In this document: positions 1 to 13,180 of the stretch, piece by piece
Numbering within the stretch: position 1 is the stretch's first letter
How the letters are laid out: each line of letters opens with the position of its first letter
Origin: Rhabditoides inermis
Lineage: Eukaryota > Nematoda > Chromadorea > Rhabditida > Rhabditidae
NCBI GenBank assembly: GCA_963966185.1
Contig: CAWZYM010000374.1
Location: 45,051-109,050, forward strand
Direction of reading: 5' to 3'
DNA length: 64,000 nt
Translations under genes and position numbers: made by a program
The notes under the pieces: generated by a model
Told to the model about the DNA's origin: nothing
Databases searched by the model: none
Seen by the model: the letters and a program-made list of their open reading frames with translations, nothing else

Positions 1-2470
1 TCCCTCACAGCCTCCATACTGGTACTCGACGCTGAAACGAGAAAATACAGGATACATGATAAAGTAGCAACATGAAGAAATCCACACGAACATTGAACAA
101 CATTCACAGTTTTACATATAACTCTCCAGGCCGATCAGTACAGTGAGTACAATAGCAAGTTTAGCTAAAGGGTGCGCAATGAATGATACTACTGTATAAC
201 GTGTATAACGTTGATAGAATTTTTGCATTAGGTTCGGTTCTTTGTCGTCTTTACAGTAACACTTAAACACTACCATACCCACCAAGTGTCGCTCAGCGCG
301 TGGTATCCGTAGCGCGTCTCGAATCTGTCGCACGGTCCCGGATCCCGCGGCGCGAGACAAAAGTCCATCGGGTCCTGCAACGAATGCCTGCCGTCTGTAG
401 GATCCGTGGACTAACCTGGCAGCACACGGACACGTTGTGTTCGGTGCTCATGTGGCAGATGTGTCCGTCGGGGCATCCGCGGTCGATGCCACACGCGGCT
501 ACCGTACCATTCGAGACGAGCGGCAGACCGTGCGGGCAGTAGGCGCGATACTCTGGGAGGAGATGTGTTGGGAATAGGAATCGAAGGATTAGAGGAAGAG
601 AGAGGGAGAAGGAGAGGGAGAGAGAGAGAGAGGGGGGGATAGAAAGAGATTCTCACCGGGACACGTCTGCCGACACTCCTGCATGGAGAGGAAGTTGTTC
701 TGGTTTCCGCCGACTCCCAGGTAAGTGAACGACTCGCACTGGTTGTCCTCCGGGTTGAAGAAGAACCGGGGAAGGCGCTCCATTCCAGTGCCCTTCGAGG
801 GGGTCAGGTCGCACGGGTCCTCGGCTGCAGTTTAGACATTTCAGAAGTGATCAATAGGGAAATGAAAACATAATACGCTAGCAGAATTGCGAATATACGT
901 TGAAGGAATCGCAATCGTTTCCTGTGACAATATCCGTTTCATTAAACAACTAGGGACACATGAAATCGCAGGCCTCTGAGAATCATGAAAGTGTTGTCAT
1001 AAGTTATAAGTTTTATCTTGATGAAACGTATCGACTCACATATCTTGGGGCAGCAGACAGTGTTCAAGGCGGATCCGCCAACGTGGCAGTAGTGAGAGCG
1101 GGGACACTGCGCCTGCAAGAGGGAGCGTTCTCTCTCTCTCACTCTCTCTCTCTCTCTCTCTCTATCTCTCCCTCTCCCTCCCTCTCTTCTCTCTCTCTTT
1201 CCATCTCTCTCACCTGTGATCCAACTGTGCACTGCACTCTGTCCCCATCGACAGTTGTCAACGGCTCGCCCTCACCGCACGGGTTCACTTCTGGAAGAAA
1301 TTTTAATTTTGATTGTGTTCCAATATTGATTTCATTAATTTACCTGTGCACTGCGCGCGGCACGCCTGTCGGGTGAGGAAGTTGTTCGAGTTGCCCTGCA
1401 AATATCGATGTTCTTGGAATCCAGTTTCAGATGGTTCCTCTTTCTTATCTTTTGTTTATTTTCGAAACGAACCTTCATTCCCTTATAGTTGAACTGGCGA
1501 CACATCTGCACGCTGCCATCGAAGAACCATCTAGTGAGAAGAGAGTTAGAGAGGGAAAGAGAGAAGGAGAGGGGGAGAGAGGGAGAGAGGGAGAAAGAGA
1601 GTAAGAGGAAGAGAGAGGGGAGAATAACCCACCTCTCCAGTTTGTCGTCTCCACTTCCGACTTCCATCGGCAAATCGCACGGGCGGCGAGCTGAGAAAAA
1701 GGTAAATACGTTTCAAAATGTGGTCAATCGTTTCAAAACACTATAGAAAAAAACATCACTGTATTGGTTTGAAGAACAGTTCCAATAAGACGCATTGTCA
1801 AAAAAATTGTCCCTACGGCAAAAATCCTCACTGTACACGTACAAGTGACTCGAATTCAAAATCCGCACACTCACTTCCGGGACAGCAGTTGGTTGTCTCC
1901 GGGCCCTTTCCGACGTGGCAGTAGAAGCCGGCCCGACACCCGTCCTCCTCCCCCTCCCCGCCCATACCACAGATCACCGGCTGCCTGTTCACATCCACAT
2001 CCGGCTCCCCCAGGGCGCACGGGTTAGGAAGCACTGAATGGTGGCTTTTTTTTCATCTTTCATGCCATGTTTGCTGTGATTTTTGACTGATGACAATATC
2101 GTTTATTCAGTAATTCAATGACTATAATCTCATACAAAAATTGAAGCATGAAATGAAACCGACCGGGACAGATCATCTCGCAGTCGCTCAGTGACAGGAA
2201 GTTGTTCGCGTTGCCCTTGCCGCCCTGAAACATCGTCTTCACACCACATTCTAAACATTCAGTTTTTCTTCTTCTTTAATCTTGCTTCGATTAATTGTTT
2301 GCGTACAAATTGATTTCAATGATTCTTCAATAATTTCTGAAACGTACCTTGTAGACGAACTCGCGGCAGCGGCGCGTCTCCTTGTCAAAGTAAAAACGAG
2401 TGAGAGAGTGCTTGCCATAGCCAGTCGCCACACCCTGCTCACACGGGTCTCCATCTGAAGAGAGGGAGTT

Positions 2471-2528
<58 letters not shown>

Positions 2529-2898
2529 AAGAAAGAGAGAGAGAGTGAGATGCTCACTCTTGGGACAGCAGTAGTTCTCGTCCTCTGTGATTCCGATGTG
2601 GCAGAAGTGGGTGGAGGGACAGCGGGAGGACGGGTTGCACACCTTAAAAGGTCGAACTATTCTCCTTTTGTAATTCTTGTTTATTTTGGTGAACTAAAAT
2701 GTTATGTTACCGTAGGCACACTTTGTTAGGGTCAAGTTATTTTCCTACCCATAATTTTTCACAAAACTTTAACAAAACAATTCTGCAAACCTTGGGAGTA
2801 GTTCCAATGAGGAGCGGCTTTCCACTAGCACAGGGGTTGTTGTAGGTGGGACAGACCGCCTGACAGTCTTCCAGAGTGAGGAACATGTTCTGAAATGA

Positions 2899-2965
<67 letters not shown>

Positions 2966-5900
2966 CTTACTCTTACTCTTACTCTCTCTCTCTCTCTTAC
3001 TCACTCTCTTACTTTCTTTCTCTCTCTCTCTCTCTCTCCTCACACAGAGTCAGAGTGGTAAGGATATGATAGATAAAATGTTTGCATTCCTTTTCTGAAA
3101 CAGTGCAACCGAAAATTAATACCTATAGCACTTCGGACTATACACGATTGCATTGAAACGTATGCCTCCTCCACCTGCCCACCTGGTTGCCGCCCATTCC
3201 GCTGTACATGAACTGCGTGCACTTCTTCGCGCCAGCGTCGAAGTGCCACCTGCAAGAGGGAGACGGATGTACAAGTCACAACAGTGTTCACAATGGATTC
3301 ATTTCACTCGAGGAAGTGTGGGAAGAAATTTGTGTTGTTATTCCGTAAAAAAATATTTGTAATATCTCGTTCTTCTCCTACCTGCTCCAGTGTTCCTGTC
3401 CGTGTCCGACGGCGACCGGCAGAGCACACGTGTTGTTCACTGCAGAAGGTGATTCATCGTATATAAACATGACTAACAAGTATTCATTAGTCAATGTTTT
3501 CCAACAACCGTTTTAGGCACGTGGTGAAAGGTATCACGACGTGACTTTCATTATATACAGAATACAGTTTATCAATGTCAATGCGTCCACCCTGGCTCAT
3601 AGAACACAACGCGCCCAGGCTAGCCAGCGAAAAGAGCACGACTACATCGTTTTATGGTATCTTTCTTCGGACTTGTTCAGATAGGGTTTATTCTCTTCCA
3701 AGAACACTGGAGCAGGTACGGGAATAAAGAAAGGTAGATGTCTTTTGACTTCTGACAACTACATCTTTCTCTTCCACTTCTCCCCCACTCACCAGCCGAG
3801 CAGCAGACGGTCGTTTCCGGGGTGCCCCCGACGTGACACCAGTGGGTGGAGGGGCACGGAGAGACCGGGCTGAGAGGGGGAATCTCTCTCTCTCTCTCTC
3901 CCTCTCTCTCTCTCTCCCTACCTGCACTGCCTGGGCTCCTGCTGCGGCGTGAGCAGCAGCTGACCGGATCCGCACGGGTTCGGGCACTCGCCTGAGCAAT
4001 GGAACTTTTATAAACCAAATCGATACGATCTAACCGCCTGAATGATTTGTGTTATAGACTAGAACTCTCAAGGACGAACTGATATTGCTTGGTTTTCAGA
4101 GTGTTTCTCTACGAGGATGGACTGAAACGTACACGCGGTCCGTGTTCACTCACGCTTGCATTGTTGCTCGCACAGCTCCTTGGTGAGGAAGTTGTTCTGG
4201 TTGCCCTTCGAGCCGGCGTACGTGAACTGCTTGCACTTGCTGAACATGATTACGTCATTGGATTGGGTACCAGTTTTATACGTTTTTTTTTGCTAAATCA
4301 TTAACACAGAAACTATGAGGAAGTGTTTGTCCGCAATGGTTGTCCGTAATGGACTAATCACATACCGGTTGCAGCTCTTATCAGCGGGGTCGGCGTACCA
4401 TCGGTGAGGTTGCCGGTGCCCTCTCCGAGTGCCAGAGGAAGCTCGCACGAGGCGACAGAAGGCACCGCTGGAATGTTTTCTTGTTAACTGAGTACTGAAT
4501 GGACTTCTTGCTCATTGTGAATATGAAACGTACTGCTCTCTCTCTCCCTCTCTCCCCCTTCCTCCCTCCCTTCCTCCCCCCCCCCCCCCCCCCCCCCCCA
4601 CCATTGGGACAGCACACCGTGCTCTCCTGTCCCCCTCCCACGTGACACCACTCTCCCACACCGCACTCGTCGCCGTCCACCGAGCATTCCTAGAAAGAGA
4701 GTTTGTGACATCATCGAATTGAATTCATACTTTCATACTGAATCATAACGTGTTTCAGGTTGGATAATACACCCATAGAGAGACGATGGAGCCGCGTGCG
4801 GTTACTGAATGCTCGACAGTCCGCGATTCAATCGTGGGCAACGGTATCGCACCGCTTTAGTCATTGAATACGTCTGCATCTTCTTCCGTGTTACCTTCTT
4901 GTTCTGGTGGTTGAGTGCAGTGGGGCATGGGTTCGACCACTTCTGGCACGTCCTCTCGCACTCCGCGAATGTCAGGAAGTTGTTCTCATTGCCCCGCATG
5001 CCCTCAAGCGTTTTTTGTTATCTATTTATGTTGTTTTCAATGACTTCGACTTTTTCGACAATGTTTTTTTCAAAAGCATCAAATTCAATAAATTAACGTT
5101 TTGTTTCTAGCACGCACAAATGTACATGTCTCGAAGCGTATAGTAAATTCACACAAATTGTGTAACGCTTTGAAAAGTCCGTTTCGAAGAGACTGACCAC
5201 ATCGGTCCGTAACTTCGAAACCAGGCAGTTGTCCCCACCTTGTAGACGAACTCAGTGCACCTCTTGGCAATGGTGTTGTAGTACCACCGCTTCATGGCAG
5301 ACGAGCCCTGGCCGATGTTGATCGACAGAAGACACGGATCCGACACTGGAAGAGATATATGCATATTTCGTATCTTATCTCTATCACTCATAGTTCTCGC
5401 TATCAGTTCTCACTCACGCCCGCTTCCCTCGCAGCAGGCGGTCGTCTCGGGGTTCTCTCCGATGTGGCAGTAGAAGCCATCCGGACACCGGCCAGTGTCC
5501 GACGGACCACACATCAACGTGTCCTGCACGAATCATTCGTATATTTTTTTGGTTTGATCTGTTCAAAATGATACGAATAGCCCCGTTATATTTCCAGGAC
5601 GATAGTTATTTTAGAAACTGTACGATTCGAATTCTTATCTGAACTTTGCCCATTCACTCCGGTGGTCATTCGAACAAGCTATATCAGCCGGTCGGCGATT
5701 TCTGACTGAACCCACCTTGGTCGACAGGTCTTTGGCGGGCTCTCCGAAACGGCACGGGTTGTTCACGTTGACAATCGCCTCTTAACAAATTGCATTTTGT
5801 GATGACTTCCTAATTCTGCTAATTCCATGAAGTTCACAACTTCTTTGCCCCTTCCGGCACTCACGCGACTCGCACGCGTCGATGCACTGCGCCTGCGTGA

Positions 5901-8900
5901 CGAAGTTGTTCGCGTTGCCGCGCAGTCCCTGAATAGCAGGGGTACTGTACTGTATTTTTTTTTAAATTATAATGAGCTTTTATAACATACCTTGTAGAGG
6001 AATCGCTTGCACTGCTTGGCCAGTGGGTCAAAGTACCTGGAATAATTAGTTTCATATAAGTTTTTTTTTCATTTAGATTTCGTTAGTAATCTCAATTCTA
6101 CTCGTTCATCTTGCTCACCATCTCGCGGCGAGTTCAGTGCCCTCTCCCGCATCGCGCCGCATCTCACACCGGTTCGCATCTAAAAACTTATTGTTTTGTT
6201 ATGAATACTACTAAAACAATGTGTGCCAAGGCCAAGTGAAAGTGCGCGTGTGTGGGCAATCAGATCTTTCAAGTGAAGTAATCACGCCTGTCTTCTCGAG
6301 ATTCTCAAAAACTGATCGACCCTCTCTAGACAGCCCTCGAGGTCTTTGTTTGCGGAGTGAGTGATCGACGCGAAAAAGGGACGGTGAGGGGGAGGGAAGG
6401 GGCTTTAGCCGGTGCCGCGGCTACTTGTGACGTCACACTAGCGATCACACCATACGTGCTTCGTAGAGGGTAGACTCGACTTTTTGGACCGGTAAAAGAA
6501 GAATTCCGAGAACAACAGTCAGAGAAATCTCCGCAAATATTGTTTCATCATAAAGCAGTTGTCTGCGTATTCGAGTCTGGCTTCGCCAAGGATCACATAA
6601 TGTTAGAGAAAAAGTCAGGCAAGTTGACTAAGTACGATCATGCAATTTTAGATGGTCCGTCTCTTCGAAACACATTCTTTGTTCCTACACTAACACGCGA
6701 GTGGAAAAGTGGAAATTTCCAATTTTCCATTGGAAATCTCCACTGGAAGTTTGCACTTGCCACTGGATATTTCCACTTTTCCACTCGCGTGTTAGTGTAG
6801 AGTCTTTGGCGTCGTTTCGAAGACACTCGACCGGTCCTTTTCAGTGCCCATTCACCATGCACACTCACTCTTATCCGTAATAGGGCAGCACGCCGTTGTC
6901 GCAAAGGTGGTTCCGGTGTGGCACCAGTGGTCCTCTGGACACCCGGCATTCGGGAGCACCAGATGGTTGCAGGGGATGGGGGTGGAGAAGGAGTTGACGA
7001 GAGCCTTGCCGGAGGGACAGGGATTGGTGAAGGCTGGAAGGGGTTGAGGGGGAGTAGGGGAACAAAGGATTGGGTCAGGAACTAAGGATTGGGTCACTGT
7101 ACACAGGATACGTTTCTTCCCCGCAGAATCGCGGGATCTGGGATAGATCAGAGGCTGTCAGACGGTTAGAACCCAGTCTTTTGCAAATCAGAACGGGTAG
7201 ATCAGAGGAAGACGGAGAAAGACAGTCCAAGCTACTCACTCGTCTTCATTGGCCGGGGCGTGGTGAACTCCTTTCTGTTGGGGCGCATGTAGTAGGTGGT
7301 GGGGGTGACCGAGGGGGTCGTCTCCGTCTCGTCGTCCGTCTGCATAGTCGACGGCTCCGTGGCCGCTTCCGTCTCTTCCGTTTCGGCATCCGTAACGACT
7401 GTGGCCTCGGTAGCCTCCGTCTCCGCTTCGGTTGGCTTTGTCGCTTCGCTTGTCGCCTCGGTCGGCTGTTTGATCGTCGTGGATGGCGCTGTAAAGTAGC
7501 GGTGCGTCTTTTCAAAACTCCAATATTCACTTCGAAACACGACCACTGACTCAACTTTAATTGGCATTGGGTCTTTTATAGCATGATTTTACACCTGTTT
7601 GAAACGTACCGGGCGTTTCGTTGACGGTGGTCGCCTGCGTGGCCTCCTCGACAGCGTCCGTGATGAAATCAGTGAAGGCAGTGGGGGGAGCGGCTGCAAT
7701 CTCGGGTATCATAAAATCTTTACCCAAGCGCTTAGTCATGCGCGACTAAACACGACCTAACACTGTGCTTCGAACGCGTTTTTACGGCCTGTTTCGAAGA
7801 GGTTCGCCACGAAAACCCACTCACACTGCCTGGTCACCTCCGGTGTGATGGTCTCCGGCGGCGGCGTCGGCAGGGTCGACGGAGTGACAGGAAGCATGCG
7901 GGGAGGAGACTGAAATGATCTTACAGCTTCACTATGATTTTAATCGTTCGAGTACTTGTCTAAATATAAAGTAGAGAGGTCAGCTTCGAAACACGCGTTT
8001 AGAGGGTACTTGTGAATGCACGTTCTATTTGACTGCATTGATCCAGTGATGATTCTCGGTACCTGGGTAGCCAGCGGGATGGGTAACATTGGGGGTCGGA
8101 TGCCTCCAGTTCCCGTCTGCGGTGCGACAGGGGCGACGACTGGCCGGGAGGGGGTGATCGGCACGAACGGACGCGGAGGCTGCGTGGGCACAGGCTGCAG
8201 GCACACAGTTTGTATTTTGTATTCTATTCTTTTTAATCCATACTTTGTCATATTTCATTCAGCCCGTACCATCTACTAACTAAAATTGGTAGGACCTAAC
8301 CGGTAGCTTGTTAGATTATTTGCTTTTGTTATTTTTATAACTTATATAGACATGTGATTATCTTATACCTGCGGATGCGGCTTCACGGTCTGCACGGTCT
8401 GTATGGGCTTGGAGAATCGGTTGACCTGGACGGTCTGGACAGCGGGGCGAACCTGCACCGTCGGCCGCACCACCTGCTGCACTGGCTTCTGCGCCACGTT
8501 AACTTTCACTGAAAGGTCTCGGATACTGTAGGATTCTGTAATTTAGACAAATGAATCGTTATAAAAACGGGATTTTTTATTCGACATGTGGCAGTAGCAG
8601 GAACAGAAGGACCAGTAGTGAGGAGCACTAATCGTGTCTCACCCGAGGGCCGCGAGTTCCATCTGTATCTGTTCTGGCAGTTGTTGTTGCAGTTTGTCCG
8701 GACCGGGTAGTACACCTGCCGCTGCTGCTGGCTGACTGGACGGATCTGGATCTGAAACACGTTTCAATTAATGGAATACATTTCACATTTCAGATACGTT
8801 TCATACCTGGAACAAATATTTTCCAATGTATGGAAGTTCAATCTGCACCTTCCTCGAAGTACATATCAATAACTAGACACTACCTACCTGAACTGGCTGC

Positions 8901-9089
8901 TGTACTGTCCGGTACTGCACACGCGGTTGCTGATAGTAGATCACCTAGAGCGAGTAATAAATCTTCGTGATAGCGACTATCCGATATGTATATGAATGAT
9001 ATGATATCACTATAGTATCAGACATCAGAGTCACTGATTACCTGTGATATAACGAGCGGCAACGCCGCGAGCAGCCAAACTAGCCGCAT
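1..9089 (-). CDS. Multi-Kunitz/lustrin secreted protein, C-terminus beyond window (MLT-11-like architecture)
   Basis: Secreted, cuticle-type protease-inhibitor-like protein. The start at 9089 gives a signal peptide (MRLVWLLAALPLVISQ, exon 9042-9089), followed by Gln/Val/Pro-rich exons (8888-8944, about 8642-8752, 8370-8504, 8061-8195, 7826-7906) and a Thr/Glu-rich mucin-like stretch (about 7610-7698 and 7238-7491). Then eight lustrin-type Cys modules (pattern C-P-x-x-x-W/Y-C-H-x-G...T-x-C-C; first at 6869-7033, last at 416-545) alternate with eight Kunitz modules. Each Kunitz is split over two or three exons, e.g. 6180-5862 and 825-657. Seven Kunitz modules lack the C14-C38 pair (BPTI numbering); the last (387 to 1) keeps all six Cys seen so far but has Asp at P1. 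The alternating plan resembles nematode moulting protein MLT-11 and relatives; orthology is not proven. A one-base frame break lies near 4400. The gene continues left of position 1. Confidence 0.85.
2911..2962. repeat. (CT)n microsatellite
   Basis: Long CT dinucleotide tract in a Kunitz-gene intron, followed by ctta-interrupted CT tracts to about 3040. Similar shorter tracts sit at 1128-1165 and 2477-2515 in neighbouring introns. Confidence 0.9.
4577..4600. repeat. Homopolymer C run of about 23 bp
   Basis: An uninterrupted run of C (G on the transcribed strand) directly follows the donor of a Kunitz-gene intron, so that intron begins GT followed by G's. Length in the assembly may be unreliable. 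Confidence 0.8.
6685..6800. mobile_element. 116-bp palindromic MITE-like element
   Basis: Perfect terminal inverted repeats of about 32 bp (left begins ctacactaacacgcgagtgg, right is its reverse complement) enclose a short centre made of near-repeats of tggaaat and ccactgg. It lies in the intron between the first Kunitz exon and the preceding lustrin exon of the Kunitz gene. No coding capacity. Confidence 0.8.
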
Positions 9090-10171
9090 GATGTCGTCTG
9101 AATTTGAAAATCAAAATAAACTGAAATCGAAATTGAAAAGCACTGATCAAGCTTGATCTAACGACACCAAAAGTGCAGCGAAAGGAAAAGGTAAGAGTAG
9201 GAAAGTGAGTGCGTGGTCTCGCGGTGAGTGTCACTCTCTCTCTCCCACTCTCACTCGCACATTGCCCGAGGGGGTGCGGCTGCTTTGGAGTGGTCCCCAG
9301 GCTGTCGCCGACTGACACCGAGTCCCTCAGCCACGTCGTCAGACGCCCGACGAGAGACCGTGTGTTTACGAGAGAGCGCAGACACCGGCGGTGGCGACTC
9401 TAACTGACCGGAAGTGCAAACAGGTAGGAAAGAGCGTGCTTTGGGTAGAGGGCGCAGAGACGCATACGGCTCTCACTCACACTTTTCCGATTGTTTAGCG
9501 TGTGTATTTTGAGAGGTTGGCGCGCGAGAGAAAACGCCTCGGCCCCGGTGAACCCGAGAACATTTTTGGGGGTGATTAAGCGCCCTGAGGGGAGAAAGAA
9601 AGTGTTTAGTGCTACTGAAATATTTGAATGTTTTATAAAACAACACACTGTATTAGAGACGTAGCTGAATCTTCACATTTTGTTCACAAACCATTGTTTT
9701 TTTTTTCGGTTTCAGTCAATGAATGAACATACGTATGCGTTTGTTTGCTTTAGATTTTAGATGACTCAAAACGGACCTCACGATCTTTCGTTTACTTACA
9801 ATTACAAATCATTGAAAATAGAAACTCCCGGTTGCGCAGTTTCGAGTCGCGGTTTTTTTTGTTGTTTGCGGAATATGCATCATACAACCCAATTCGTTTC
9901 TGCCTACAAACTGTATGCACATTTTTTTCTGAAATAACATGGTTTCCGTCTAGGATATGGCTTTTCTGAATTATGTAGTCCATGAAGAGAAGATCGTCCG
10001 AATTCGTCGGACCACGACAAGTATGTATAGTATAATAACAATTGATACGGGTGAATAAAACTATAGTTTTTTTGAAGCGTTGTGTTGTGTGTATATGTGA
10101 TTCAATTCGATTTCCGCGGAAGATCCTTTTTCATTATGCTCGTCACCGAAACTCGATCGCTCACCGTCATT
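9090..10171. other. Upstream region of the Kunitz gene, no gene seen
   Basis: Spacer between the signal-peptide start of the Kunitz gene and the tRNA. It must hold that gene's promoter and 5' leader, but no TATA box or other element could be assigned. Reading frames here are short and lack coding character. Confidence 0.5.
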
Positions 10172-10243
10172 GGGGGTATAGCTCAGTGGTAGAGCGCTCC
10201 CTTAGCATGGGAGAGGGCTGGGGTTCAATTCCCCATACCTCCA
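10172..10243 (+). tRNA. tRNA-Ala (anticodon AGC)
   Basis: A 72-nt sequence folds as a cloverleaf. The acceptor stem GGGGGTA pairs with TACCTCC (one G-T pair) with discriminator A. The D arm is GCTC..GAGC, the anticodon stem CTCCC/GGGAG holds loop TTAGCAT with anticodon AGC, and the T arm is CTGGG/CCCCA-type around GTTCAATTC. There is no intron. A and B box promoter elements are intact, so it is probably a functional gene. Confidence 0.97.
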
Positions 10244-12939
10244 GAACCGTTTTGCGAAATTCCTTCCAAAGTTCGTTTCACATAATTTTTGAAAGTCGTC
10301 TAAGAATCGTGATTATCATCAGTTTCCCACTTTTTGTAATCACTATTTTCGCAGGGCGTTTTGGCTGTTACAGATGGATTTTCATGAACATCCGTTGGGT
10401 GCCCTTCTGATGTATACTTTGATGATGTTGTGTATAAATTACAAATAGTGTTATTTTCTTCATTGATCATTCCATTTTTATTCCATTTTTAATAAGTAAT
10501 CACGAGTATTCACAACCTCCCTTTCTTCCGTGTATGAATGACACATAGAATATAGTATCTTATCTATTGGGTTCATGCAGAGAAACTGATAAATGGATTA
10601 TTGGCCTCTTCTCATAATTCGTTGGTCCGAAGCCGAAGGTTATCATACTTCATACTAGATCGATTCTCATATTTCATATTTCCCACAGTTTGGAAAATCA
10701 CAATTATCAGTGATATAGGGTGCCCTTTATTGACTCTCATAATTCCCACGGTTCGGTAAATCGCAGTTATCAGTGTTATAAAGTGTCCCTCCGGTTCACG
10801 GTGCTACAGCCATATCGCTGCATACGTTCTAGACATCATTTCATAACATTATTTCATAACAGACAGCCTTGCTTTTTGGCTCGAGCATATGAATTAGCTT
10901 TACAGAAGTAATTACGAAAATTGTTTTAGAAATGCGATTCCAGATAAAATGGGGAAACCCTTTTTCTTTTCTAATCACCTTGTCTTTTATTGTTAAAATC
11001 AGGTCCGTTGTCGACAGAGGAGAATCGGAGTCTGCGCAGGCGGAGTCTTTGGAGGCGGAACTCTCTCTCTCCCAAATCTGCGCCATAACTAAAACTAATA
11101 GAGGCTCACCAACCCCGACCTCATTTCAAGTTACGATTCGGATGAGAGTGTGCGTAAACAATATAGGGTCAGCGTGTCAGACGGTGTTTATATTATTGCC
11201 GCAGCGAAACACACAGTCACGTGTTGAAACGTGTTTAGAGCACAGAGCACAGTTGATCATTTCCTTACCCCTCAAACATTGCTAACTATTTCTATAGATA
11301 CTAGCGCACAAGTCTCTTCTATTTGTGCATGAGTCGGGGGGTGTTTCATCTGTTTGCTCTGTGATGCATTGTCGGAAGCCCCGCCCCCTCGCACACTCGC
11401 TATGCTAATGCCTTTCACTATAGCCACCAGTCAATTCCACCTTCATTCATTACACTTTGCTGTCACCACAAGGCGACTGTATGTTTCACGGCGTGCGAAA
11501 CAAGTTCCCTTGTTTCCGCTAGAATTTGATCGGTCGGTCGGTCTTCTTTCATTTCATCCCATATAGGCGGATGCATTCTCTCTCCCTCTCTAACTCTCTA
11601 ACTCTCTCTCCCTCTCTCTCTCCCTTTCTCTCTCTCCCTCCCTCGCTCGCAGTCAGCTGATTTGCAGCAAGGCTCGCACGTGACTCGCCGTATCCGGCTC
11701 TAGGCAGTGGGAGGGTGAGAGGGAGTAGTGAGAGATGTGAGATAGCACCAGGGAGTGAGAGAGCGTAGGCCGCGAGCCAAATGGGAGTGAGAGAGAGAAT
11801 GCCATCTATACATGGTCATGTTTTCACCAGATGCTACCCGCCTTTCTCTCTGTAGCTTTTGAAAGAAATTTCTCCCAAAAAGCGTTTTTGACCGATTCTG
11901 GCAATCATTGTCTGTTGTTGGCCATGTTTTCCTATTTCTTTCCATTTCCGTCCGCCGATTTTTTTTCGCGCGAATTTGGCCAGTTATAATGTGCACTATT
12001 TACGCATCGATTCTAAGACGAAAGTTGCCTCGCATTGAAATAGAACTTGTTTTGGTTGGTCGGTGGGCGTCTCACTCTAGTTTCAGGAGTGTGCTTTCGG
12101 TCCCCGTTGTGCGTAGTGGAAAGAGAGATTATGTTTGCTTTCCCGCTTCCGCCCTTGTTTGTTTCAAAACGAACGGCTGTGTGCGGAAAACATCATTGTT
12201 ATGGGTGTTCGATCGATGATAATGCTCACATTCTTGTCTTCCTTTCTTCATTTTTGTTCTCATAACATTGCGTACTTTGTTATTTCTGTCACTGAAGGGA
12301 AACAGAAAAAGTCAACTGTTTATTCGTTCTTTCGGAATTGTTTATTCGAAATTGCAAACATGGAAACACAGAAGTCTATAAATTGTCTTCGGCTTTCGCT
12401 GCACTATTATTCAGTGTTCACACGCGCCCCGAACCATAACACTATCGAATTTCTCAGTCTTTGTGTATTCATTGCTTCACTGTCAATTTCACTGTCAACT
12501 ACTCTGTCCATTGCCACTCATCGCCATTGGTATTTGATGTTATAAAACACTGTTAGCTTTCCCAACCTTCCATTATTGCGCTGTACCGCTGTATTGTCAT
12601 TTGAGAAAACTCGATTGCTCGACATCAGTGAATGGTTTGGTATCACATAAAAGCGCGAATTGATGACGAGATCAAACTGTGTTCTGTGATAGTTCTGACA
12701 ACGCTCTCGCGAGCGGAATGGGGTTCGGTCGAAAACTTGCCACCATAACTTCTTTGCAGGCCAAGTCGGTGTTTGATTGCTGTCCGGACAAGAGACTCGT
12801 TGACGTTGCCAAACCAAAGGTGTGTAGTGGAAAGATGTGGGAGATTGAATATTGTCTTCCGAAAATTTAGAACGCCAATAAAATGAAACAGATCAGAGAT
12901 AGACATAGACATAGAGAGGGAGAAATAGAGAGAGGGGGG

Positions 12940-12990
<51 letters not shown>

Positions 12991-13180
12991 TCCTTCGCAG
13001 GACCCGCTTCCCGCATCCATCATCCACCCCTTGCGCACATCCCTGATTGTGAGGTGAGTACTGTGTATCACTATTTACTGGTTGTTCCTTTATATAACTT
13101 GAAATTTACTCGTACATACTCGAACCAGTCCGATAGATACACTCCTTCCAGGTGTGTCTACCCTTTTCCTTCCACTCGCT
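10244..13180. other. Intergenic region, no supported gene
   Basis: Nearly 3 kb without a convincing coding exon. It contains CT-rich stretches near 11578-11640 and a pure GA tract at 12942-12988. An exon-like segment ends at a GTGAGT donor near 13053; it may be a 5' untranslated exon of the small gene at 13181. Confidence 0.5.
12942..12988. repeat. (GA)n microsatellite
   Basis: About 23 uninterrupted GA units, upstream of the small gene at 13181. Confidence 0.9.

Noticed and set aside
7232..7567. Plus-strand Val/Ser-rich frame
   Set aside because: Antisense shadow of the Thr/Glu-rich exon of the Kunitz gene.
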